Of a stretch of 10,297 bases of DNA, positions 1 to 6,850 are shown in pieces. The notes below the pieces were generated by a model. The model saw only the letters and a program-made list of their open reading frames with translations, was not told the origin of the DNA and did no database searches. Source of the stretch: Gp7-AA6 sp036001245 (GTDB lineage Bacteria; Acidobacteriota; Thermoanaerobaculia; UBA5066; Gp7-AA6); contig DASYUL010000131.1 of assembly GCA_036001245.1 (NCBI GenBank), forward strand, positions 1-10,297, in the 5' to 3' direction. Both the position numbers and the translations under genes were made by a program. The stretch's first letter is position 1; each line of letters opens with the position of its first letter.

Positions 1-1
1 C

Positions 2-2860
2 AGCGACGAGACCGATCCGGACGGAACGAGGACGGTCAGCGACCGCCGGATCGAGATGACGGGGGACACGATCGTTCGCCGGTATCCGGACGGAAGCCAG
101 GACGATCTTCCCTACGATCTCACCGTCACGGACGACTGGGACACGGTGATCACCTCTCCCTGCCCCCTTGGCGGGCTCATCCGGACGCACTCTTTCATCT
201 CCATCACCGATCCGAATCGCTACCAGGGACCCGAAACGACTCCCCACATCTTCGATCCGTATCTCCCGCCGGACGGGACCTGGGGTCTCCAGGACCCGTT
301 CTCGGGGTCTCCCAACCAGTTCTATTACAACCGCGTTTTCAATTACCGAGACGAGCAGGAAACCACCGGCTGTGGAGGGAGCAGTTCGGACACCAACGAA
401 TTTGCGACCGCTGCTTTCAACATCCTCGGGTTTCCCGGGGACCTCGTGGGCGACGCCGAAGGAAAAACGTTCACGAAGCACTTCGAGACGTCCGCTCCCG
501 GCCAGCCGCCTCTGGCCATCAAATGGGACGTGACCGTTCGGATTTTCACTGGTCGCGACCTAACGGTCGATCGCCTCGAAGTCACTCAGGGGCTGCAAAC
601 CACGGCGAACTTGATCCCGCTCGTCCGCGGGCGTCGTACGGTCGTCCGGGCCTACCTCGGTATCGGCAAGGAACCGGGACCAGTCCCTGGAGTTTCAGGG
701 ATCCTCCGCGGCTACGCCGGTCAGACGCCTCTGGGTACCCTCGGCGCCTTCAATCCCGGGGGTCAGATCACCGCGCCCGACCATCCGAACTGGAGGAACA
801 TCAACGACACGCTTAACTTCGAGCTTCCGTACGCTTGGACGTTGCAGCCCTCCCTCAGGCTGGTCGTCAAAGTGAACCACTTCCAGGGCGTTCTGGAGGA
901 CAACTATTCGAACAACGAGAATGAGATCTCGAGGCCGACGCGGAACTGCCAGGAGGTCGATCTCGGCTACGCTTCGCTTCATTACGACCCTCCGGGAGGT
1001 CATGTTCCCGCCGATCCGGGCGCGAATATCAGCAAAGGCCACGAGTTCCTGCGCAAGGTCTACCCTGTCGCTGACAAGGAACTGAAGTACTCGCCGCTCG
1101 TCGGTCTTACCTTTTCCCAAGACATGACCGCCGAGGATGCGCAGACGCTTCTCCTCCGCCGGCTCGCGTCGCGTTTGTTCGGGAGCAGTGCGCCGCGACC
1201 CGACAAGATCGTCGGCTGGCTTCCCCAAGGCGCCGCCGGTTCCGATAATGGGCGAGTCATCCACATCCCGGGTTCCGCGGCCTGGGTCGTTCAGAACCTC
1301 AACCCGAATTACTGGCGCGGCACGTTCGCTCATGAGGTGGCGCACGCGTACGGACGTCACCACACCCTACAGACGACGAACGGCCGACACTGGTTCGACG
1401 TCTACGAAAGAAAGATCAAGCCGCCGAGGCCGGGCGCGTCCGACCTTCGCGATGTGATCTACCGATACGGACATCCGGAGGCTGAGCGTTGGGTGTCGCC
1501 CCAGACCTACAGCTTCCTCTTCAACAAGTTCTGCTCCGGCGCGGCTGCTCAGACTCTCGAGGGGAAGACAGCAACTGTAGGGGACAACGTGCTCGTGACG
1601 GGAACGGTCAACGACGTTCTGCCTCCGACGGGTAGTCTCGATCCTCTGTTCCGCACATCGACCGCACCGACCGATATCCCGCCTCCGCCCGAGGCTGGCC
1701 CGGGCTACTGCCTTAACCTGAAGAACGTCGCCGGAACGGTCCTCACCCAGCACTGCTTCGACGTGACCTTCGAGGTCGAATCGACGACCGACGACACGGC
1801 GGCGAGCGCGGCATTCGCGATGGTCGTGCCCTATCCCGTCGGCCTCGCCCGAGTCGAGCTGACGGAGGGGACCGACACTCTCCTCGCATTCCGCACGCCG
1901 AGCGCGAGTCCTCCCTCGGTCATCTTGACTTACCCCAACGCTCCCGGCCTGACTCTGGCCGGCGTCCAGACGTTGACGTGGACGGGCATGGACCCGGATG
2001 CGGACCCGCTGACCTACAACCTCCTCTACAGCGCCGACGACGGCTCGACCTGGATGGGTGTCGATGCGCTGATCACAGGGACGAGTTACGCACTGGACTT
2101 CTCGCAGCTTCCCGGCGGCTCAGCCGCGCGGATCCGCGTGCAAGCCTCCGACGGCTTCCACACGGCTGAGGACACGTCCGACAACGCATTCGCCGTCGGC
2201 AGCAAGGGCCCTGCGGTCGCGATCGTCTCGCCGCCGACGGGAGAGACCTTCAACGCCGCCTTGCCCGTCACCTTGCAGGGCGAGGGAACCGACCTGGAGG
2301 ATGGTTTTCTGGGCGACAGCGCACTCGCCTGGACGTCGAGCGAGGACGGCGCGCTCGGAAGCGGACAGTTACTCGAAGCCTTTCTGTCACCGGGCAGTCA
2401 CGTCATCACGCTCACGGGCGCGGACGGCGATGGCCTGACTGCCACCGACACCGTCGCTCTGACCGTCTCCGGCACGCCTCCCCCGGCGCCGGGCTTCTAC
2501 ACGGTCACTCCCTGCCGGGTTGCGGATACCCGGGACGCCGCCGGACCCTGGGGTGGCCCCCCGCTCGCCGCCGGTCTTCCGCGAACGTTCGCGATCGGCG
2601 GCCGCTGCGGAGTCTCGCCGAGCGCGAAGGCGGTCTCCTTCAACTTCACCGTCACGCAACCGACAGCCTTCGGCCACCTGACGGTCTACCCCGAGGGGTC
2701 GAATCCACCTCTCGTTTCGGCGATGAATTTCCGGGCAGGACAAACCCGCGCGAACAACGCGATCTTGGCGCTCGGCCCGGGAGGAGTCCTGACGGTGGTC
2801 TCCGGTCAGCCTTCCGGCACGACCCACTTCATCATCGACGTCAACGGCTACTTCGAATAG
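2..2860 (+). CDS. Large secreted metzincin-like metalloprotease with Ig-like domains, 5' partial
   Basis: The frame is open from base 2, so the gene begins upstream of the window; the ATG at base 56 is probably internal. Residues here are counted from that ATG (934 to the TAG stop). Residues 426-436 read HEVAHAYGRHH, the HExxHxxGxxH zinc site of metzincin peptidases (His426, His430, His436 as ligands, Glu427 as catalytic base). Before it lie a block with VTQGLQ and VRGRRTVVRAYL and a CARDB-like strand region ending NYSNNENE near residue 285. After it, WVSPQTYSFLF resembles the segment following the Met-turn, but the likely Met-turn (DVIYRYG, 466-472) has Ile for Met. About 620-720 is an FnIII/Ig-like domain (DPDADPLTYNLLYSADDGSTW), 724-808 a PKD/Ig-like domain, and 813-934 a conserved beta-rich domain ending IDVNGYFE. 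Extracellular peptidase is likely; substrate unknown. The signal peptide would lie outside the window. Confidence 0.85.
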   Translation, partial: SDETDPDGTRTVSDRRIEMTGDTIVRRYPDGSQDDLPYDLTVTDDWDTVITSPCPLGGLIRTHSFISITDPNRYQGPETTPHIFDPYLPPDGTWGLQDPFSGSPNQFYYNRVFNYRDEQETTGCGGSSSDTNEFATAAFNILGFPGDLVGDAEGKTFTKHFETSAPGQPPLAIKWDVTVRIFTGRDLTVDRLEVTQGLQTTANLIPLVRGRRTVVRAYLGIGKEPGPVPGVSGILRGYAGQTPLGTLGAFNPGGQITAPDHPNWRNINDTLNFELPYAWTLQPSLRLVVKVNHFQGVLEDNYSNNENEISRPTRNCQEVDLGYASLHYDPPGGHVPADPGANISKGHEFLRKVYPVADKELKYSPLVGLTFSQDMTAEDAQTLLLRRLASRLFGSSAPRPDKIVGWLPQGAAGSDNGRVIHIPGSAAWVVQNLNPNYWRGTFAHEVAHAYGRHHTLQTTNGRHWFDVYERKIKPPRPGASDLRDVIYRYGHPEAERWVSPQTYSFLFNKFCSGAAAQTLEGKTATVGDNVLVTGTVNDVLPPTGSLDPLFRTSTAPTDIPPPPEAGPGYCLNLKNVAGTVLTQHCFDVTFEVESTTDDTAASAAFAMVVPYPVGLARVELTEGTDTLLAFRTPSASPPSVILTYPNAPGLTLAGVQTLTWTGMDPDADPLTYNLLYSADDGSTWMGVDALITGTSYALDFSQLPGGSAARIRVQASDGFHTAEDTSDNAFAVGSKGPAVAIVSPPTGETFNAALPVTLQGEGTDLEDGFLGDSALAWTSSEDGALGSGQLLEAFLSPGSHVITLTGADGDGLTATDTVALTVSGTPPPAPGFYTVTPCRVADTRDAAGPWGGPPLAAGLPRTFAIGGRCGVSPSAKAVSFNFTVTQPTAFGHLTVYPEGSNPPLVSAMNFRAGQTRANNAILALGPGGVLTVVSGQPSGTTHFIIDVNGYFE

Positions 2861-2888
2861 GCGTTTTGGTGGGGGGGTGCAGGTCTCG
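2861..2888 (-). repeat. Partial copy of the tRNA-Val 3' end (att-like or tRNA remnant)
   Basis: These 28 bases repeat 3043-3069, the 3' end of tRNA-Val plus its downstream flank, in the same orientation. Differences are two substitutions and one extra G in the G run. The core GGGGGGTGCAGGTCTCG is identical. Read on the minus strand the copy holds part of the T loop, the 3' half of the T stem, the acceptor 3' strand and CCA. It starts directly after the stop codon of the metalloprotease gene. Such copies arise when an element integrates at a tRNA 3' end, or from decay of a duplicated tRNA. Only about 155 bp separate the two copies, and there is no integrase gene. Confidence 0.6.
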
Positions 2889-2896
2889 TGCTCGGT

Positions 2897-2947
2897 CGCG
2901 GCGCGAGGAGTCTCCCGAGGTAATCGAGGGAGGAGCCTCGCGCCGCG
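2897..2947. repeat. Long inverted repeat in the intergenic region
   Basis: Perfect 12-bp arms, CGCGGCGCGAGG (2897-2908) and CCTCGCGCCGCG (2936-2947), enclose a 3x3 internal loop and a second 5-bp stem CTCCC/GGGAG. The terminal loop is 11 bases. It lies between the end of the metalloprotease gene and the 3' end of tRNA-Val. No T tract follows on either strand, so it is not a classical intrinsic terminator. It could protect or process the 3' ends of the converging transcripts, or be a REP-like palindrome. Confidence 0.55.
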
Positions 2948-2964
2948 GGAGCGGGAGCGCGCGA

Positions 2965-3030
2965 GGGATCAGGCGCTCGGTCGAGGCTGTCTCGCCGAGC
3001 CGAGCGCCGGTGGTAAGGCCAGATCCCGAG
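2965..3030. repeat. Second inverted repeat, nested arms
   Basis: Perfect 9-bp arms GGCGCTCGG (2972-2980) and CCGAGCGCC (3000-3008) are flanked further out by GGGATC near 2965-2970 and GATCCC near 3023-3028, which also pair. The word GAGCGCGCGAG occurs on both sides (about 2955 and 3028). Together with the preceding inverted repeat this fills most of the non-coding gap 2861-3048, where I see no gene. No T run follows it. Confidence 0.5.
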
Positions 3031-3048
3031 CGCGCGAGCGCGACGTTG

Positions 3049-3123
3049 TGGTGGGGGGTGCAGGTCTCGAACCTGCGACTTCCTGCGTGTAAAGCAGGCG
3101 CTCTACCGCTGAGCTAACCCCCC
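3049..3123 (-). tRNA. tRNA-Val (anticodon TAC)
   Basis: On the minus strand the sequence folds into a full cloverleaf. The 7-bp acceptor is GGGGGGT/ACCCCCC, the D stem GCTC/GAGC, the anticodon stem CCTGC/GCAGG with loop TTTACAC (anticodon TAC, valine), and the T stem GCAGG/CCTGC with loop TTCGAGA. Discriminator A and CCA are encoded (3049-3051 complement the CCA). The 5' end is 10 bp from the stop codon of the EAL-domain gene on the same strand. It may be cut from that transcript or use a promoter inside the end of that gene; TACTAT at 3154-3149 is one candidate -10. Confidence 0.96.
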
Positions 3124-3133
3124 GGCGGGAGAC

Positions 3134-4453
3134 TCAGACCGCGACGCGATAGTAGCGGGAAATCTCGTCGATCGACACGCCCGGCGCGAAGAGGAATCCC
3201 TGCCCGTACTCGACGCCGAGCGCCCGCAGGGCCTCGAGCTCTTCGCGCGTCTCGATTCCCTCCGCGATGACGCGGGTGTTCATCTTCCGCGCGAAGCTCA
3301 TGAGCGCTTCGAGCAGGTCCTGCTTGATCTGCCGACGGTCGAGGTCGCGGACGAACACGTGGTCGAACTTCAGGTAATCCGGCTGGATGTCGGCGAGCGA
3401 AGCGAGGCTGCTGTAGCCCGTGCCGACGTCGTCGACGGCGATCCCAAAGTTCTGCTCGCGAAACCGCGAGAGAACGTCGCGAAAGAGGCTCTCGTAGACG
3501 ACGTACGTCCGCTCCGTGATCTCCAGGACGATCGACGAGGGCGCGATGCCGAACGACGCCAGGCTGTCGCGGAACCGCGGTCCGAGAAATTCGGGATCGG
3601 ACGCGGCCGCGGGCGAGAGGTTCATGAAGAGCTTGCGCCCATTCAGGTTCGCCGCAGCGGCCTGCAAGCTGACGTCGCGGCAGACGCGCTCGAGCGGGCC
3701 GAGGAGCTCCGTGCGCTCGGCGAGCGAGAAGAGCGTCTCACCCGATTCGAGGTCGCTGCCCTTCGGCCCCCTCGAGAGGGCCTCCATTCCGATCATCTCT
3801 CCCGTCGAGAGGTCGATGACCGGTTGGAACAACGGAGTGATGTCGCGGCGATTGATGATCTCCTGGAGGATCGCGGCGCCGCGGATCTCGGCACGGATGG
3901 TCTGACGCGTGACGCGATCGCGCGCGTCGCGGACCGCGCTGTAGACGAGCCTCTCCGGCCGGCGGCGCGGATCGGCGTGGACCCGCGACGCTCCGACGAA
4001 CGACCGGAAGCGGCCAGGGAGGTCGGCGCGCTCGGCGAGATAACCGCGGATGAACAGGTCGAGCTCTCCCGCCTTCTGCTCGAGCGCCGGAATCCGATCG
4101 CGCGCGGCGGCCTCCGGATCGATCATCAGCAGCACTTCGTCGGAGGAGACGTGCGGCAGGCAGAAAACTCCGGCCGGAATGATGCCGTCCGCCTGAAACG
4201 ACTTCAAGCGCCGCACGAAGTCGACGAGAAGGTCGTCGTACGCTTTCCAGCCCCAGACTTCCTCGACGCGGCCCTCGGAACCGGGGGAAAACGAGAGGAT
4301 CGATAGGGAGCCTCTCTCGCGCAGCTGCCCGACAAGGTCCTCCATCAGCGCCGCGACGGTCGGAAGACCCGTATCGGGGTCGTAGAGGCGCTTACGCTCC
4401 TTCTGCCATTTCCCGCGCAGCGCCACGAGCTCGCTGGCGCTGGTCTTGGTCAT
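3134..4453 (-). CDS. EAL-domain cyclic-di-GMP phosphodiesterase with degenerate GGDEF-like N-terminus
   Basis: A 439-residue cytoplasmic protein without membrane segments. The C-terminal EAL domain (about 190-435) would hydrolyse cyclic-di-GMP to pGpG. Its usual metal and catalytic positions are present: Glu224 of EAL, Asn278 in MNLSP, Glu311 in LEITER, Asp341-Asp342 in DDVGTGYSS, Lys362 in LKFD, Glu398 in AEGIE and Gln418 in GQGF. Activity is therefore likely. The N-terminal region resembles a GGDEF fold: DPDTGLP at 25-31 is like the DxLTGLPNR entry, and SSDEV at 103-107 lies where GGDEF is expected. It lacks the signature, so cyclase activity is unlikely and a regulatory role is possible. 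The gene starts 55 bp after the ClC stop. No Shine-Dalgarno is visible; TATCCT lies 6 bases before the ATG. No sensor domain is seen, so the input is unknown. Confidence 0.93.
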   Translation of the reverse strand: MTKTSASELVALRGKWQKERKRLYDPDTGLPTVAALMEDLVGQLRERGSLSILSFSPGSEGRVEEVWGWKAYDDLLVDFVRRLKSFQADGIIPAGVFCLPHVSSDEVLLMIDPEAAARDRIPALEQKAGELDLFIRGYLAERADLPGRFRSFVGASRVHADPRRRPERLVYSAVRDARDRVTRQTIRAEIRGAAILQEIINRRDITPLFQPVIDLSTGEMIGMEALSRGPKGSDLESGETLFSLAERTELLGPLERVCRDVSLQAAAANLNGRKLFMNLSPAAASDPEFLGPRFRDSLASFGIAPSSIVLEITERTYVVYESLFRDVLSRFREQNFGIAVDDVGTGYSSLASLADIQPDYLKFDHVFVRDLDRRQIKQDLLEALMSFARKMNTRVIAEGIETREELEALRALGVEYGQGFLFAPGVSIDEISRYYRVAV

Positions 4454-4459
4454 GGCTCA

Positions 4460-4465
4460 AGGATA
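4460..4465 (-). promoter_or_regulatory. Candidate -10 element of a leaderless EAL mRNA
   Basis: TATCCT on the minus strand is followed by six bases (TGAGCC) and then the ATG of the EAL gene. No purine-rich ribosome binding site lies between. A transcript starting the usual 6-7 bases after this hexamer would begin at the start codon. No clear -35 was seen. The same arrangement recurs at three other genes here. Confidence 0.35.
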
Positions 4466-4508
4466 GCCCCGGCGGCCGGAAACGGCGTGCCAATCGTCAC
4501 ACGGGGGG

Positions 4509-6575
4509 TCACATCGCCCCCGCGCGGAGCCGGGCCACGGCGTCGTCGGTGCCCAGCACGATCAGCACGTCCCCGTGTTGCAGGCGGTCCTCCGGCCCCG
4601 GGACGAAGCGCCGCTCGAGCCCGCCGCGCGACAGCCGTTTCACGGCGAGGACCGAAACGCCGTAGCGGTTGCGGAGCCCCGATTCGGCGACCGTTTTCCC
4701 CTCGATCGCGGGTGGCACGTCCACCTGGACGAGCCGGTGCTTCTCGGGCAGCTCGAAGTAGTCCATCTCGCTTCCGCCCTCGCGGAACATCCGGACGCGC
4801 GCGACGAGCCGGTTGTGCCGCAGCACTTCCCGGTCGAAGGCGCCGAGCAGATCGCGCCGGGTCACGATCCCCAGGAACCGGCGGTTCTCGGCGGAGTCGA
4901 CGACGGGGAGCTGGCCGAGGTCGCGGAACCAGAGCTTCTCGTTCACGCTCGTGAGCGGCTCGGCCGGAGTGACGAAGGGAATCTCCTGGACCATGTCCTC
5001 CGCGATGACGAGGCTCGAGAGGTCGCGCTCGGGGAGCGTCTCCTTGATGTCGTGCAGGTCGATGACACCGAGAAGTCTCCCCTCCTCGTCGCCGATGTAC
5101 AGGTAGAGGCTGCGCGAGTGGAGGAACGCCTGGACGATCTCCGGGAGCGGAGTGTGGCGGGGAACGAGCCGGATGTCCTGGCGCATGACGTCGGAGACCG
5201 TCAGCGAGGAGAGCGCGGTCGCTTCGGGCGTCTTCTCCCAGACGATCCCGGCGGAGCGCAGGCTCTCGATGTACATCGACTCCCGCTGGAACGCGCGCGC
5301 GGTCAGGACCGCGAGTACGGAGACCGCCATCATTGGGACGAGCACGGCAGTGTTCTGCGTGAGCTCGAAGATCATGATGATCGCGAGCAGCGGCGCCCGC
5401 GTGACGCCGGCGAGCAGGCCGCCCATCCCGAGGAGCGCGTAGCCGCCCACCGGCGCCTCGAGAATCGGAAGGACGATCTGCACGAGCTTCGCGACCGCGC
5501 CCCCGAGCGCCGCGCCGATCATGAGGCTCGGCGTGAAGACGCCGCCGACGCCGCCCGAACCGATCGTTGCCGCGGTCGCGGCGATCTTGCCGACGAACAG
5601 CTCGGCCAGGAGCGGGATCGACGGGTTGCCGCGGAGGATCCGGTTGGTTCCGTCGAAGCCGTTCCCCCAGACCTCCGGCCGCACGATCCCGATCGCGCCA
5701 ACGATCGCGCCGCCGATCGCCATCGAGACGGGCAATGCGAACCCGAAGGAGGTGAAGAGCTTCTTCGAGGCGCGCAGCGCTCGAACGAAGAGAGCGGAGG
5801 AGGCGCCCGCGGCGATTCCGATCACGGCAAACGGCAGGAACTCGAGCGCTGACTCGAGGCGGAACGCCGCGACCTGGTAGACCGGCTCGTCGCCCAGGAG
5901 CGACCGAACGAGAACGGTCGAGATTGCCGCGGAGACGACGGCCGGTCCGAACAGAGTCATCGAGAACGAGCCGACGACGACCTCGAGCACGAAGAGCGTT
6001 GCTGCGATCGGAGTGTTGTAGGCGCCGGCGACGCCCGCAGCCATACCGCAGGCGATCAAGATGCGGGCGCGCTCGGGCGAGACCTTCGCGTACCGCGAGA
6101 GCGTCGACGCGAACGCCGCGCCCATCTGGATGATGGCGCCCTCGCGACCCTCCGAGCCGCCGGTCGAGATGACTGCGAGAGAGGCCGCGGAGCGCGCCAG
6201 CGAAGGCCGCATCCGAACGGCGCGCCGGCCGAGGTGAACGACCTCGATCATGTGAGAGATCCCGCCGGGGCTGCCACCCTTCGCGAATGCGTGAATGATC
6301 AGGCCGGCGGCGAGGCCGCCGAGCGCGGGTACGAAGATCCGCAGAAGCGGCGGGAGCGACTCGGCGGCGGCCACGATGTCTTCGGCGTCGAAGAGGAGCC
6401 GAGTCAGCTCGCGCGAGATCGCGCGGAAACCGATGGCTCCGAGCGCCCCCGCGATGCCGACCGCGGCGGCGAGGAGAAGGAACTGGGTGTTCGGGTCCCG
6501 GAGGAAGAAGCGTCCGAGGCGCGACGGCCGGGTCGGGATCGGCGGCTCGGGCGAGCTCGGCTCGGGCGAGCTCAC
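4509..6575 (-). CDS. ClC-family chloride channel/transporter with two CBS domains and a TrkA_C domain
   Basis: A 688-residue inner-membrane protein. Residues about 30-430 form the ClC membrane core, with GSEGREGA (gating Glu145, position of the E. coli Glu148) and GGVFTP (344-349). Two CBS domains follow (about 459-515 and 522-580), then a TrkA_C/RCK_C-like domain (about 613-686). These cytoplasmic parts suggest gating by a nucleotide or other small ligand. The internal proton glutamate (E. coli Glu203) aligns with Val199 in FVLEVVVG, as in vertebrate ClC channels, so passive conduction is possible. The first filter motif reads PGGIS (103-107) instead of GSGIP. The GTG start at 6575 overlaps the stop of the zinc-finger gene as GTGA. 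A GGAG lies 8 bases upstream inside that gene. The N-terminus SSPEPSSPEP comes from a 15-bp tandem repeat. Confidence 0.94.
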   Translation of the reverse strand: MSSPEPSSPEPPIPTRPSRLGRFFLRDPNTQFLLLAAAVGIAGALGAIGFRAISRELTRLLFDAEDIVAAAESLPPLLRIFVPALGGLAAGLIIHAFAKGGSPGGISHMIEVVHLGRRAVRMRPSLARSAASLAVISTGGSEGREGAIIQMGAAFASTLSRYAKVSPERARILIACGMAAGVAGAYNTPIAATLFVLEVVVGSFSMTLFGPAVVSAAISTVLVRSLLGDEPVYQVAAFRLESALEFLPFAVIGIAAGASSALFVRALRASKKLFTSFGFALPVSMAIGGAIVGAIGIVRPEVWGNGFDGTNRILRGNPSIPLLAELFVGKIAATAATIGSGGVGGVFTPSLMIGAALGGAVAKLVQIVLPILEAPVGGYALLGMGGLLAGVTRAPLLAIIMIFELTQNTAVLVPMMAVSVLAVLTARAFQRESMYIESLRSAGIVWEKTPEATALSSLTVSDVMRQDIRLVPRHTPLPEIVQAFLHSRSLYLYIGDEEGRLLGVIDLHDIKETLPERDLSSLVIAEDMVQEIPFVTPAEPLTSVNEKLWFRDLGQLPVVDSAENRRFLGIVTRRDLLGAFDREVLRHNRLVARVRMFREGGSEMDYFELPEKHRLVQVDVPPAIEGKTVAESGLRNRYGVSVLAVKRLSRGGLERRFVPGPEDRLQHGDVLIVLGTDDAVARLRAGAM
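6544..6573. repeat. 15-bp perfect tandem duplication
   Basis: GGCTCGGGCGAGCTC occurs twice in tandem (6544-6558, 6559-6573). It encodes SSPEPSSPEP at the start of the ClC protein on the minus strand. The length keeps the frame, so it only lengthens a disordered, cytoplasmic N-terminus. Confidence 0.8.
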
Positions 6576-6775
6576 TCCTCCGTCTCCGATTCCGGGAGAT
6601 CTTCCTCGTCCGACTCGCCGAAGAAGAACAAGTGACCGCAGGCGGCGCCGCAGAAGACGATCCCCCCGCGCCGCGTTGCGCAGTTGTCACAGACCATGCG
6701 GTGACAGAGAGAGCACAGCGCCAGGCTGAATCCGAAGGTCTCGCCGCAGACCTGGCACCGGTCGGTAGCGACCAC
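6572..6775 (-). CDS. Small double zinc-finger protein with acidic tail
   Basis: A 67-residue protein with four cysteine pairs: C7xxC10, C21xxC24, C29xxC32 and C42xxxC46, plus His25. That is enough for two zinc ions in a cross-brace or B-box/FYVE-like arrangement. A short hydrophobic patch (HLFFFG, 48-53) and a strongly acidic tail (ESDEEDLPESETEE) follow. I do not recognise a named family; a role in protein-protein contact is an inference. The stop overlaps the ClC start (GTGA), so translation is probably coupled. I chose the GTG at 6775 because TATACT lies six bases before it. The 19 codons further upstream also carry codons unusual for this genome. An in-frame ATG at 6832, with AAAGGA six bases before it, would give 86 residues and remains possible. 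Confidence 0.75.
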   Translation of the reverse strand: MVATDRCQVCGETFGFSLALCSLCHRMVCDNCATRRGGIVFCGAACGHLFFFGESDEEDLPESETEE

Positions 6776-6781
6776 GCGTCG

Positions 6782-6787
6782 AGTATA
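6782..6787 (-). promoter_or_regulatory. Candidate -10 element (TATACT) of the zinc-finger/ClC operon
   Basis: TATACT on the minus strand differs from TATAAT at one base. It is followed by six bases and then the GTG start of the zinc-finger gene, so transcription would start on or next to the start codon. No good -35 is visible. It would drive zinc finger and ClC, and perhaps the EAL gene. Confidence 0.4.
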
Positions 6788-6823
6788 CGGTCCGCGGCGA
6801 GCGATGATCGTAAGCCCCGCCCG

Positions 6824-6832
6824 TGGTAGCAT
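6824..6832 (+). promoter_or_regulatory. Candidate extended -10 of tRNA-Met
   Basis: TGGTAGCAT fits an extended -10 (TGn followed by TAnnAT). It would start transcription near 6839, about 12 bases before the mature tRNA. A GC stem, CCCCGG (6833-6838) with CCGGGG (6847-6852) around TCCTTTCG, fills this leader and runs two bases into the tRNA. It diverges from the zinc-finger promoter about 40 bp away. Confidence 0.4.
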
Positions 6833-6850
6833 CCCCGGTCCTTTCGCCGG

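Noticed and set aside
695..1363. Minus-strand frame of 222 codons inside the metalloprotease gene
   Set aside because: Antisense to a frame that is open for 953 codons and carries the zinc site.
2897..3010. Intrinsic terminators at the two intergenic inverted repeats
   Set aside because: Stems are strong but no T tract follows on either strand; left as repeats of unknown role.
2861..3048. CRISPR array or second tRNA in the palindrome-rich gap
   Set aside because: No regularly spaced repeats and no complete cloverleaf; only the 3' end of a tRNA is repeated.
3359..4306. Long plus-strand open frame (315 codons) opposite the EAL gene
   Set aside because: It is antisense to a gene with all EAL catalytic motifs; its composition (Arg/Asp/Glu/Val rich) is typical of a GC-rich antisense frame and no domain is visible.
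4575..5852. Plus-strand open frame of 425 codons opposite the ClC gene
   Set aside because: Mirror of a well-supported membrane protein; the product is a charged sequence without recognisable motifs.
4450..6690. 746-codon minus-strand frame in another phase of the ClC gene
   Set aside because: Arg/Pro/Ala-rich shifted translation; the ClC frame in the same strand has the filter motifs, CBS and TrkA_C domains.
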